Under the pieces are notes generated by a model. The model ran no database searches. It had not been told where the DNA came from and saw nothing but the letters and a program-made list of their open reading frames with translations. From NCBI GenBank assembly GCA_024305405.1, contig JAKNDB010000107.1, forward strand, positions 2,418,001 through 2,482,000: a stretch of 64,000 nucleotides of DNA. Direction: 5' to 3'. Shown one piece after another: positions 1-12,344 of this stretch (position 1 is its first letter; the number at the start of each line of letters is the position of its first letter). Position numbers and translations under genes: made by a program. The DNA is from Dirofilaria immitis. Its lineage: Eukaryota; Nematoda; Chromadorea; Rhabditida; Onchocercidae.

Positions 1-391
1 ACCATTATATCTGAATATATTTTTTTCCATTTAGCTTGATAAAATTGAACAAATATTAAACTGATAAAATCAAAACGAAGAATAGTCTAGCAATCCAAAC
101 CTGAACGTAAGTAAAGAAAAGCAAATATTTTATCAAAAGGCATTGGATGAATTATTTTTTAAATAAAATATGTAATGATTCCTACAGAGCCATAGAGAAA
201 GCTGGATTATTAAATGAATAATTGTTACAAGTATTTACTCAATTTTTTAAAGGGATTATTCTTTTTTTATTTTTAATTTTTGAATTACCTTCTTTTTTAC
301 ACTAAATAATAATTATTGTTCAAAAAAAAGAACGCAGCGCTGTCATTCCCAATAACATCCGTTTATTAAAAAAAAACACAATTCAACTCAC
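1..391 (-). other. Intron of pges-2 running off the window
   Basis: AT-rich DNA downstream of the GTGAGT donor at 386-391. I see no exon in it; the remaining roughly 100 C-terminal residues of PTGES2 must lie to the left of position 1. Confidence 0.6.
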
Positions 392-1587
392 TTCTTTCGA
401 AGTTTTTCGATAAGAAGTACATGGCGATTGAACCAAAGTAAATGGTCGCATATCGTTCCCATGCTGGTACCATTTTGTCCCAGTGGCCCGCTTCACTAAA
501 CCAACGGAATGTTTGAATGCATTCATTCCAGGAACGATATACATTTGGTACTATTAAAGGAATGAAATGTTCATCGACCCATTTTCGCCATTCTTCTTCC
601 TTCCTTCACAGAACTTTCAATTAAAAAAAAAAGTCTGCATAAAACACCAGATTAATAATAACTGAAAAGCAATAGAAAAAACAGCTGCTAATTTAGTATT
701 GTTTACCTAATCCATAAAAAGAGATAGTAAATACCAGAAAAAATAAAAATAACCTTGCATTCTCTTGTTCCTTTTTCGAAAAGTTGTTGAAGGATGTCAT
801 AATTTTGTACATATTAGGATGCGTAACTATCTGCTTTCCTGTTTCTTTTACAATATTCATTTGCTCTGGATAAAAACCAATGACATCATCCAGACTTCGA
901 TCATTTTGCGTTATATAACTTGTCAAAATTGATATTATTAGCGAAGAATCACTCAATTTCCGATCCATTTGCGCAACTACAGTTGGCAACTGAAGAGAAA
1001 AATCCATGGACATATTAACTTTTCATTGTATTATTCATAAGTAGAAGATACATACCTTTCTAACGCCATCCAATTTCTTGATCTCCTTTCGAGTCAGAGG
1101 ACTGACTTCTATTACATCGTACGAAAAACCATAATAATTCAAAAGGCACGAACTTTGCAACAGAACGGACAGGCTTCATACTGATAAAGCCTTAACTTCA
1201 AATTAGTATGATCATAATCGCTTACAATCTGTAATAAAACATTCAAGCAATAACCTCAATTCCTTATTCTTTCAACATTTTCATTTCTCGATACCAATAA
1301 TTTTAATTGGACGAGCTTTTTAAGCAATTGATAATTCCATATCTACGTTATTCATTACAAATCAGAAATAAAATGTTTTCTAACTCGTTTAGCAATAAGT
1401 GTTCCATCGGTAGGATCTTTAAAAGGTCCTTCGATACGCCATTTTCCATATTTGAGTATTTCAGTGATTTGATCGTGCCAGAATTTTCCTCATTATTGGT
1501 AAATCTTGCCAATGCAACAGCTGCTAACATTCCACCACCACTACTACTATATCGTATTAATCTGCTCATCATACAACGATTCCACAT
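392..1587 (-). CDS. pges-2: Prostaglandin E synthase 2 (PTGES2/PGES-2), partial at left edge
   Basis: Membrane-associated, glutaredoxin-like enzyme; family members isomerise PGH2 to PGE2 or bind heme. Exons read leftward: 1587-1385, 1228-1056, 989-754, 603-392; the C-terminal part lies beyond position 1. The first exon begins MWNRCMMSRLIRYSSSGGG with a hydrophobic stretch, fitting a targeting or anchor segment. The second holds LYQYEACPFCCKVRAF, which contains the CPFC redox motif typical of PTGES2. The third has LPTVVAQ, SDSSLIIS and YPEQ, aligning to the family's VPILVAQ, NDSSVIIS and YYPA. The fourth has EEEWRKWVDEH, PNVYRSW and IAMYFLSKNFE. Donors 752-753 and 386-391 (GTGAGT) are clear; the donor after 1385 (GTTAGA) is weaker. 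Two single-base frame breaks, in exon 1 near 1484-1487 and exon 2 at 1141-1144, are each repaired by one added base, which also restores intron phase. An alternative first-exon end at a weak GTATCG donor is possible. Family identity is firm; the exon-1 model is less so. Confidence 0.88.
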
Positions 1588-1595
1588 AATTACAA

Positions 1596-1608
1596 CTGTA
1601 AAAAACAA
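1596..1608 (-). promoter_or_regulatory. Probable trans-splice acceptor of pges-2
   Basis: On the minus strand a T-rich tract ending TTTTTTACAG sits 8 bases upstream of the pges-2 start codon at 1587. An acceptor this close to an ATG with no coding exon before it is typical of a nematode spliced-leader addition site. An ordinary 5'UTR intron acceptor is the alternative. Confidence 0.5.
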
Positions 1609-2104
1609 TCTTATAATAATGGAATAATAAGTCAATCTGCAATTTATTATACAGTTAATTTCAAATTTTTCTACTGCGTATTTTGGATGAATTCGAATCG
1701 CCATCTCATCCTTGAGATATAATACATCATGCAATATTGCAGCTTTGATAATTAGCATTAGTAATGAAAGTCTTGAACAGTTCAAATTGACATGTTGCAT
1801 ACACAGCACCACGAATGCTGAACGATCCCTCTGATAACTGCTCAACCATTCATTTCATTATTTCTGATCAGCCAAATATATCATTATCATACTCTGTGCT
1901 ACCAGAGAACGTGAAATTCTTTATTCGATTAAAAGAGCATCGGCAACAGTTCAATAAAAACCATTTCGACGATAGTCTTTCTACGCATTTCACTTGCTTT
2001 TTCGTTCTGCTTGTTTTACTTGGGCAATGATGAAAGCCTTGAGCAGTTCAAATTTATCTATAGAAAAATTGGATTCAGCGTTGGACTTTTTCCTTTTCAC
2101 TCAC

Positions 2105-2140
2105 CGTTACTAAGGCTAATAGCATAACAAAAATCTTCAT
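2105..2140 (-). CDS. Candidate signal-peptide exon of an unidentified small secreted protein
   Basis: A start codon at 2140 reads MKIFVMLLALVT and is followed immediately by a perfect GTGAGT donor (2099-2104). About 47 bases on there is an acceptor-like TCTATAG, then a coding-looking segment containing FELLKAFIIAQVKQAERKSK at about 2055-1993. That reading requires a phase change of the kind seen as indels elsewhere in this window. I do not recognise the protein. It lies upstream of pges-2 on the same strand, so an operon-like arrangement is conceivable but unproven. Confidence 0.25.
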
Positions 2141-3335
2141 AATTATCAATCACGATATCAACGACTTATGTCCGGCCCTACAATGGCTGTAGAATGAGGC
2201 TCATGCGATTGGGCCACAATGGTTTGAAAAAGCAAACAGCGTCCAAAGCGTATGCCCATGTGGATAAAGGAACTTGTTCCCAACAAAGCAAACTTCAACT
2301 GAGGAGATAACATACTTCTATCAATCTTGCTTAATATGAAAACAATACTGATACAGCATCTGCTGAATGCTTTGCATGTCGTATAACGCAATATCATGCA
2401 CTCGATCAATTCCGCTTCATTTATCAACAACTATCAACGTTATATGCATACATAAATGAAAAGATATATATATATTTGACGAAAATATAAAAACATTCAG
2501 AAGATTTTTCTAATTAGCAACTCTAAATTTCACTTCAATTAAATCAACAATCAATGAATTATAAAAGCTCATTCTCCTTCCAATCTTTAAAAATCAAACA
2601 ACACAAGTTAATTAATTGTTATATCCTAAATCAATTTAATCCATCAACCACCTAATTATGGCTAAGTTATATTTCTTAATATGACAAATTTCATGTCTCA
2701 TATATTATATAAAAAAATGTTAACATGCAGTTACAATTTTCTCAGCGCTTCATAACAAAGCAAAAGAAAAAGATATCTATAAAGGACAACCATGTATTCA
2801 ACAATATACAAAGAACTGCAAAAAAAAACCTTGCATACAAGCTACAGTATATGAAGCCTTCTAAAAATAAGAACTCAGAACAATTTTAAAATACTGGTAA
2901 GCAATAAAGATGATTACCATCGGAAAAATTCTTAGCAACAAATGGAAAGCTAACTCGAGCGATACTTCTTTTATAATCACAATTTAGTCTACTGGTTGAA
3001 ATAGACAAAAATATCAATGTAAGACCACGAAAATCTCTAATTATCATTTCATGAAATTTGAAGGAACAGGGACAGGAAAAATTAAGCATCTTCACAAATG
3101 ATCTCTCGTCATTTAAAAAGATCCCGTCTTTCATTTAATTAATTAATAGAATAGTACAATGCAACTTAAGGGAAGGAGAGACGAGACAACGAAAATAGTA
3201 TAACTACTGAAAAAATCGCAGAAAAAATATAAAAGATTTTTAAACGAGGTACAAAATGAAAAATTACATGTAAAAATTACTGTCAACCAAAAATGAAAAA
3301 CAAAGTTTACAAATTCAAATACAAAAAACTACATA

Positions 3336-3450
3336 GTCATAATAATAATAATAATAATAGTAATAATAATAACCATAATAATAATAATGATAATAATAAT
3401 AATATAATAATAATAATAATGATAATAATAAAAATAATAACAATAACGGA
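3336..3450. repeat. AAT trinucleotide microsatellite
   Basis: Imperfect run of AAT with occasional GAT, AGT and ACC units. Open frames in it (poly-N on plus; poly-I/L/Y on minus) are repeat artefacts. Confidence 0.9.
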
Positions 3451-4331
3451 ACCGGTATCACTTCTGCGATATATGATACTGACATAAAAAACAAAAACAA
3501 ATAAAAGGATTTTTGTATAAAATAACTTCAAACTAAAAACATTTTTTTAATTGAGAGACTCTCATTAGTCAGATTAACGATACGGTATAATTCGTTGGAA
3601 AAAGGAATAAGCCTTGATTATATGAAAAGTTTTTCCCCTTTCCATAAATAGGCAAATGATTGCGAAATTAGAGAATTGTCCACTAAATAATTATGGTGAT
3701 AATAATTATCGAAAATATGTATCGAGTAACTATAGAAGATAATTGAGAAACCAATGGAAATAAGAAAAATTTGCATATTTCAGATCGATAAAACTTTTCA
3801 TTAAAAAGAAACATTCGTTTCTTTTTAATCAAATAATATTGTTAGCTCTACCTAACTAATTAGTATGTGTGTCTCACGATGGTGACAGTATAACCACAAT
3901 TAACATATGAATTTTCAAAGAAATAATTAGAATATCGGCTGCCAAGCTATTTCATTTAATCTACCAACAGATAGGATATATCGATAGTTAACAGTGTTAG
4001 CTTTTTGTTTGATAATTTAATGATGATAGAGAAAAGAAAAACGACTGATATACAAGCCAACAATGAATTTGGTAACAAAATATGGAGAAAAAATGAGAAA
4101 AAGCAAATTAATTTCAAGGTTTAACAAAATATACAGCAACCCATCATTTTAGATGGACTACAAACAAAATATGACTAACGGCATAATACATAAAATGTGG
4201 CGAGGCGTTTTCATAAAATAATTCCAAAATAAAAAATTATCAGTTAGTCAGTCTTATTATAAAATTTTCATTTCTTCTATTCCAGTTGCTTTAGACCGTA
4301 GTTGCATATTAATGAATGTTGTTGTTATCAT

Positions 4332-6306
4332 TCAGATTATTGATATTGAATTCATTGATGCATAATCTGGCTGCATTATCGGCAATCCACCATTTTGCTT
4401 TTGGAAATACTTTTCCAGTTTAGCTGTAGTAAATGGATGATTAAAGGATGTTTGACAAACATAAATTTTAAAATCCTTTAATCATAAAACATATATTTAA
4501 AAACATGATAAACTCACTAATGATATGCTTTCCATAATTGTACTTTCGTAGTGCAGGTATATGCGGTTTAATAGCAAGCATCATTTTCTTTCGTAGAAGC
4601 GCTATCAGCTACATCCAGCATCTTTTGTACAACATAATTAGCAAATTGGTCTTTCATCATCATCAAAAGCGGTGTAGCAATACTAAAAAAATATTCTTAA
4701 AAGTTCCATCCAATATAACTGATGAAAAAAAACCCTATATTTTACGCTCCATAGACAAAAACCTATACTTTATTTAATTTTGAATCCTAACCAAAATCAT
4801 AGTAGGGTATAATTTTCTTTACAACATAAGCGTACCAGTAAAGATGAAATGAAAATCGCCATCTGACAATACTAGCTATTTGATCGAAAGAAGCATAAAC
4901 ATCAGTGGAGGAGAGGGATATATTAAGAATAAACTAAAGAAGAGAAGGGACACAAGGGAGTTTAATATATTATGGAATGAAAACGATCTCACACATAATG
5001 CCCTCAAACAGCTAAACATTCGAATTTAACATCGATGTAAAGTAATGTCTGGTGCGACTCCAAATTCCAAACTCAAATTTTATCGCACATTTCAACCAAA
5101 GCACAATGTGATCGAAATATGTAACAAGGAGAGAAAATAGAAAACATATGAGAATCTCGCTAAAAGAATCAATCTGTCGTGAATTGAGTTATTCGAGCAA
5201 AATTTTAGTAAGATACTAAAAAAATAAATGACAAAACTAACTCGTTCGGATTGCCGCAAACTTCAGTAATCAAAGCATTCTTATGATGTGGTTCACCGCA
5301 CGTCAAACATTTTTCTATTACATTTGATGCAAACTTGTGCTGTGCGAAATGTAGAACATCACCCTGGAAAAAGTATAATAATTCATTTCTAGCATGGAAA
5401 TTTTCATCTTAAAATGATAGTGTCAAAAAAGATATTTCAGTACATTTCATGTTTAAAGAAATATCATTCAACAACCAGTTACCCTTTCCTTTCTTATCGG
5501 TTCTATACTTTTCGCAAAAATGTTTTCTAATAAAGAAAATTTGTAACAAGTTAGGATAGGAAAAAGCAAAAATACACCGCATATTCAAAATTATGCTTCG
5601 TAATTTTACATTAATAATTAACTAGATTACAACACACTTTAACTCAGTTAAAATGCTTTCCAAACCTACATAAAATAAAATCACCAACTTTAACTTGATT
5701 AACGATACGATCGCGGTCTTCCAGTGAGCCATGCTCAATAACATGTTGAATGACATAGTTTCCATACTGATCCACGATTAAACTTTTGACGTGTTTGTGA
5801 AGCTGATCTAGCACAGGCCGTTTCTGCTCATCTGTACAATGCTCTAATATGCGCTGAATCACTCGGCAGCCATACGGATGAGTTGACAAATTGCATACCT
5901 ATAACGGCAACAGAAAAAGCCATTACCAAATGAATAAAATTCCGGAAGTGGATAAAATTTATCAAGACTTCATTTTACAATGACGATGCTAATTATAAAC
6001 ACCAAAACTATAATAAAATGTTTTAGTAGTTAGCATTCAATGAATGTTAACTATTAAAACATTTATAATTAGCTATTCACTTTTTAGCGAAAACATGAAA
6101 ATCAAAGAACTTTCAACTTCACCTACCGTCATATTATCTCCTGCAGGAACCAAAGCATCGATAATAAATTGTAATCGTGAAGCATCAACACGTTCAATAA
6201 CTTTTTGTACTACATGATTTCCATTTTGGTCCTTGACACATTTCAGCACCTGCAATTTATACTAATTTCACGAAATTTCAATTTTGAAGATATTCGCGTT
6301 ATAATG

Positions 6307-6345
<39 letters not shown>

Positions 6346-9300
6346 ACCCTGAATATATTCAAGAAATGTCTCTGTCTGAAGATCATTGATTCTATTACTT
6401 AAAAGTATATATTTGAAAACATGAAAATTAACAAAAATCTAATTACCTGCCCTTCCATTTCCTTCAAAATTTCCATTTGTTGTTCTGGTTCGATACTTTC
6501 TAAGGCTTTTTGAATAACACGACATCCGTACATTTGCAGTGCCAATGACATAACATTACCCTGGAAACATTCATATCAAAATCGTAAACGATATTAGCAT
6601 TAATATCTTTTCAAATTATACGAAAAAATCTTTATTGAACTTTTGATGATTGCGTTACCGCTAAAAATGAAACTAAATGTTTCTTGCATTTGTTCAAGTG
6701 ATCAATTAATCTAGCAAGTACCTTCACGGCATTCGTGAGAATATTCTTTTGTTCGGGAGTTCCATATTCGAAGAATTTTTGTATTACATAATTTCCGAAA
6801 ACATCGGTCATCAAAGACTGCGCATGTAATGCTACTTCATCAAATACTGCTTGCTTTTCCTTCAGTGAAGCACGCTCGAGTTTCTGTTGTATGAATCTGA
6901 AGACCGACGAATTAATACTGGACACATGCAACAACAGAAGCGCCTTGTAATTGCAAATTACTGTCACCGTTTATAAATAGACTAATATTCTAACCTTGAA
7001 CCATGTTGATCTTGCGCAAATTCCACAACATGTTTGCCAAGATCGGTGAGTTGCAAATGAGGATTACGATTATTCCGAAAATCATCTAACAGGTGTGACC
7101 TGGTCTGTCTCTCGCCATCAGTCGAAACATATCCTTAAGCGAAAAGTTATTCGATTTGGTCACCACTAAACTTATTCAGAAAATCCAGCAGCTTTTTCAC
7201 ATAAATACAAGAAGATAAAAGAATATCAGTTTTCATTCGCAGATTACGAGTCATGACATTTCTTAATGACCAAAGAACTACTATGCAAAACTTGTTAAAA
7301 AACTAACATGATACCACCTTACAGTATCACTTCACTATGCGTCTATTTATCCTTTATATACTAAATCATGAATACCTATGTCCACTAATATATTAAAAAA
7401 ATCTAACAATAATGAGCAACAAAAACTCCTCGTCCCCAGAACGTTTTATGCCAATGTCATATATCGCCGACAAACATTATTCTCACTCTTTAAATTCTTC
7501 ATTAAAAAAGACTATTTTTAGACACGATAGTGGACAAATAAAAATTTTCCTGAATAATAATTCTACTCAAATTTATGAAAGCCATATATCAGTTCCACTA
7601 CACAACTTGTCACTCATGTAAAGCTCAAGAAAAAGTATTAGTGACGAGCAATAAGTGAACAATCCCGACCTCGACCTGAAACAGTTGAATTGTTTCGTCG
7701 ATTGCTATGAACAGCAACGTTATAGGGCATTTGGGTAATGGTATTTTGCTGAGGGCATAAGTAGAACGAGGTGCAGGAGGCGCTTGAATATGACCACCAG
7801 ACGACGAACCTGGGAACATCGAGGGAGGATTGTACGTTGTCGAAAATGCATTACCTGTAGAAAATATATTATCCATCTTGCTACTTAAATATGTGATATA
7901 CACAACTTATCACAACTCCTGCTACATCTTTTATCCTCAATTTCTCGTCGATATGTGCAGTCGACACAGTTTTTGTTAGCAAAACAGTCGCGCATCAGGC
8001 ATTCCCTTAATTTTTGGGCATCTTAAAAATTTCCTGCTACCACATGCTTCTTAATCTATTCATCCAATATAATCAAAAAAATTGTTCACCCAAAACATAT
8101 TTATGATCCGAATTTTGCGTTAGAAAGTTTACAGATTTTGAAATCTTAGATTATATTTCGCTAACATAATCCCGGTTGCTCTGGTAAAAATCTCATTTTC
8201 AAGATTTCATTTTTCCATAAATTCTGCGCTAGTGGACGAGGAAATAATTTGATCTTCCGAGCTCCTAGTTATTAGTGAAAAATAAGAAAACTCTTGATTT
8301 TACTAAAATGAGTCAGAATGCGCTATTTTATTTCTTAACAAAAAAGTATTAAAAATTGGACACAAGAAGACAAACCGAAGAAATTAGGACTTGAGCCTAA
8401 TGAACCAGCCGAAGGCGTTTGGGGAAAATTCATGAAAAGATATTGTTGTTGCGGTTGCACTCCATAAGAAGGAGCACCAACTTGTCCATTTGAAGTGAAT
8501 GATTCATTTCGAGTTGTTGGGATTGACTGAGGTGGAGCAATCGACAAATTTGATAAACTGGTGGTCAAATGACTGATTGTTGGTTGTGTTGTATAACCTA
8601 GCGGAAAGTGAAAAGCGCCAGGTGGTGAAGACGAAAAAAGAGCTGAGGTAGGTGGTGTATCGCGAGCTCCTAAAAACAATGGATAAGAGTCCTAATAGCT
8701 AACAGAGATAAATACTACAGTTCCACTTTCTGAGCTCCTCAATATGATTCATTGTATCGAAGAAAATGTATACAGTAAGATTTAACCTCCAATATTTCCA
8801 TTTATCGTAAGTGTTGGTTCCGATACGGGCGGTAGACTTGGTACTGTACCGCTGTTATATACGGCAGTAAACGAACCATAACCATATCCAGTTGAAGTTG
8901 TTCCAAAGGCGCTGCTGTCTGTACGCTTCCCGGATAAATGATCGGGTTTTGTTGTCCTTGCAGCATATAGGGATACTAGAATTGGAATATCCATCATTAT
9001 TTTGGGGCATGCTTTCTTTTTCTTCTCTTTTTGAAGTCAATTTTCTGCTAAATGCTTCAAAGAGTGAAATCTATTATACAGAGCATCTATGATTGAAATT
9101 GATACATTGCGACGAGGAGTAAAAGAAAGGAGACATTATAGTACTAATTTAAAAAATTGGTTTCTAGAAGAGTCAGAAGAAACAAAACGAAAGAGAAAAG
9201 AAATAAATGTATCATAATGACAGGATTGCAAAAGGGTTGTAATAGGGACAGGTCAAGTATACCCTTCCACGATCAATCAGACAAAAAGAGCAACCCATCA

Positions 9301-12300
9301 TTTACATCCATCTTTTATAAGGCATAAGAGTGCAGCGATACTCCACGAAGCACTTTGCAAAAGCTTCGAAATGCATTGGAAATTTGAAAGCAGAACAGCA
9401 AACTATTAAGTGGCAAATAGCCAAAACCGATATTACAAGGAGAGAGAAAACCAAATGATAAAAGCTGCTAACTATTAGGAACGTCGAAAGCAGCAATTCT
9501 TAAAAAGACCAATGATGTTCGGTGACAATGTGTTCCAACACGTAACAGCATACTGAATCAGTCCTACCAACCGCTTACACACTATTGCCGCAGACAACAA
9601 TAACAAAGAACGGAGAAAAACGATGATGGGAAGAATGGAAAGAAAAACTTTTCTAGTTCTGATGCCTATTATAGTAGAACTGTCACACATACGCAGTATA
9701 ATAGCAACAGCGCAATAACAACACAACATAACATCCTAAAACAAGCGAAAATGCTGCCTCTTTCCCTCCTCTCATTACTTCTAAGCAAATTCTCATTTCT
9801 TGAATACTCTGAATATGCATATTTTCGAGGTGCAAATTATCGATCGCATAGGAATCAACCATCCATTATTTCAGCAACTATCTACTATCTAACCTATCAT
9901 CGATTTATGCACAAATTTATTAATTTATTAGATCTACTACATACATTCTTTCCATTCTTGTGCATCAGTTCAAGTATATCTTTTCATTGATCTCTCTATC
10001 ATTTGCTTGACCTATCCAAACTGCTATTTAATTTTCTAACTTTAATTTTCGAATTTCATCATTGCCGGAAATTCACTTACTGCCTTTCTGCACCTCATTG
10101 TTACATGATTAAATATGGTAACAAGCAACTTCCTCAAATAAAACATCAAATTCACCATTATGACTAAAATTTTAGCTACTCATCGAATTATAAAAGATTC
10201 TAAGCTTCGAACATTCCGTAATAAAAACTCTTTACTGAGTGATAAAATAACTCTGAAATTCTCGACTACATTTAAATTTAGATTCTTTTGTCTATTTATT
10301 ATTAACATTCACTGTATCCCAATTAACACCAAGCTTACTAATAAAATGTACTTTGAATTCCAACAGTAAAGACCCTACTACGTAATACAATATGATGATC
10401 TTTAAGAACCAATCAATATTGAGTACTTTAGTACGAACAAACTTCCATTGCAATTATGTGAGAAATTTTTAAATATATCGTTGCACTCTTTCCAATCGGC
10501 TTCTGGCAAGTATATAAAAGATGCTATTACTTTATGTTAGTACAGACATTAATTAATATCTCCGTTCGAAAATATTTGCAAATAGGGTTTACATTGGATC
10601 ACTATAAGCTAATGAATGGTTAAAAATTGACCAAAATTTCGGCAGTTAAAGAGGAATAACAGTTAAGCATTTTTTCTCCTTCACTTCTACTTTAAAAAGT
10701 AGTCATGAGATATTAAAAGCCCTCCATAACTAAAAAATATTTGAAATTTTTGGAAAAAAATTATGTTAATTGAATAGATAAGATAATTCCAAATTTGGTA
10801 AAGATTCTTCAAATACATTTTCGAAGATACTAAACTAAATATATCAAATCTCACTACTTTTTAAACTATGACTTACTATCTAAATACTTTATAAACACGA
10901 TACAAAAGAACTGGCGAAAAGAAAATCAAACAAAATATAATTACTCAATTCTGCAGCATAAGATCAAGTTAATCCATGCTTAGAGAATTCATTTTTAAAT
11001 AAATACCTCAATGCAACAATGATATTGAAGGATCAAAACCACACATGGTAATCCGAAATCTTATGAATGAAAAACAGAGCGCTGTGGAGGCTTTTCAAGA
11101 AAAAACAGGAATAGATCAACAGCATTTAAAGTTGAATATTAACAAGAATAGAACAAATAAACAAAAGAAATGATCTATAGATTTACCTTTTGAATTTAAA
11201 TTTGAAATATGATAATAAACTTCAGGAACTTGGAAGCTAACCTGAATTTCAGGTGTAGAACCCAAAATAAGAGAATCTGCCTGCAGTTGGTACGGTATCT
11301 GCACAAATGGTGTCGACGTATTCGATCCCAATGCGTCGTTCGTCGATTTAATTGGTTTATCATCATTTCTATCAGTCGTTTTCCCATCTTCTACTTTTAC
11401 AGCATTCATCTACGAATACAGTCAAATTTTTCAACAAGAAATAAGTTTGCAATTTTTAGAAACAGTCGTTACAAATAATCATTTCAAGGCAATTGGGAAC
11501 TCGACCACAATTATGTTTGTTTGTTCGAAAATTTTTTCCGTTAAGGGTAACACTGGTATCTGTTTCAGTCCAGAAAAACACGCATGGTAAGAGTAATTTT
11601 TCATTTTCTTTAACAAACAAATGGTTTTCAAAAATTAGTCTTGGAGATTTGAGATATCCCAAAAGTGAGTTGATTTTGAATAGATGAGAAATACGAGAGT
11701 AAATACTACGAAGCTTTTACGGAAGATAGGAAATAAAAATTTGATGCTCATCACTATCGACTATGTAGAAAATTTTATCTATGAAACAAGCATGCAAATA
11801 ACAGTACTGAGTTACGGATGACTTACGAATTTTGTATCAGCTGCACTTAAACTTCCAGCAGACGAACCCAAAACATTAGCGATCATCTGCGTGCAAAGCG
11901 AATTTTCTCGAGATCTTATAGACCCAGCAATACCAACACCACCGTTACCTTGCACCATAATTGGATTGCTAACAGCATGTTCTAGAAAAATACTGCATTG
12001 AAATGCAAACTAAATTTTTACTCCAGTCACAGCAATACAATCAATGCTGTATTTTGAATATGAATTCTTGAAATAAAATTCCATGCCTCATCCGTTATAC
12101 ATTTGTTATAAACCTGGTTTAAAAACTGAATTAAAACCAATAAAATTTTGCTATGGTTTAAATCACAATCCACTCAGGCATAACAGACCAGGTATTACCT
12201 ATAATTGGAAAAAAACAAGTTATTAAACAAAAAAACATGTTTTCCATAGTATAAAGTAAAATTTAGCAAAACAAATCAACCTGATCGCATGCTACTCCAC

Positions 12301-12344
12301 GAACTCGGATAGTGATTCGACCATTGTTGTTCAGCCATTGCCAT
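4332..12344 (-). CDS. pum: Pumilio/PUF-family RNA-binding translational repressor
   Basis: Binds 3'UTR UGUANAUA elements and represses or destabilises mRNAs in the cytoplasm. Minus-strand exons: 12344-12281, 11981-11827, 11409-11242, 8975-8787, 8669-8376, 7854-7676, 7133-6995, 6896-6722, 6560-6447, 6249-6127, 5898-5689, 5363-5242, 4682-4518, 4423-4332; about 730 residues. The low-complexity N-terminus starts [13 protein letters not shown] and includes SNPIMVQ, as in vertebrate PUM2. The PUM domain runs from [16 protein letters not shown] to YNYGKHII. Repeat contact motifs are SR..Q, NY..Q, CR..Q, NH..Q, CR..Q, NY..Q, SN..E, NY..Q, the same as human PUM1/2. Intron phases agree at nearly all junctions. 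Frame breaks in exons 8975-8787, 7854-7676 and 4682-4518 look like assembly indels. In nematode terms it resembles PUF-8/PUF-9. An extra N-terminal exon within 8976-11241 cannot be excluded. Confidence 0.92.
6309..6342. repeat. (GT)17 microsatellite in pum intron
   Basis: Perfect GT dinucleotide run inside the intron between pum exons 6560-6447 and 6249-6127. Confidence 0.95.
8976..11241 (-). other. pum: Large pum intron
   Basis: The intron lies between exon 11409-11242 (ends phase 0) and exon 8975-8787 (starts phase 0). Coding-like frames at 9000-9110 on the minus strand (for example [13 protein letters not shown]) abut the acceptor TTCTAG at 8976-8981. They could be an N-terminal extension or alternative exon, but they need another frame repair and have no clear acceptor. 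The rest (9130-11240) shows no gene I can support. Confidence 0.5.

Larger units (their letters stand above)
1600..4331. other. Intergenic region between pges-2 and pum
   Basis: Apart from the candidate signal-peptide exon at 2105-2140 and the trinucleotide tract at 3336-3450, I recognise no gene. Short open frames at 2158-2430 and 2886-3134 (minus) resemble no family I know. The 3'UTR of pum presumably lies in the right-hand part, just left of the stop codon at 4332. Confidence 0.5.

Noticed and set aside
4332..12344. pum as a pseudogene
   Set aside because: All eight repeats, their contact residues and almost all splice sites are intact; only isolated single-base frame breaks occur.
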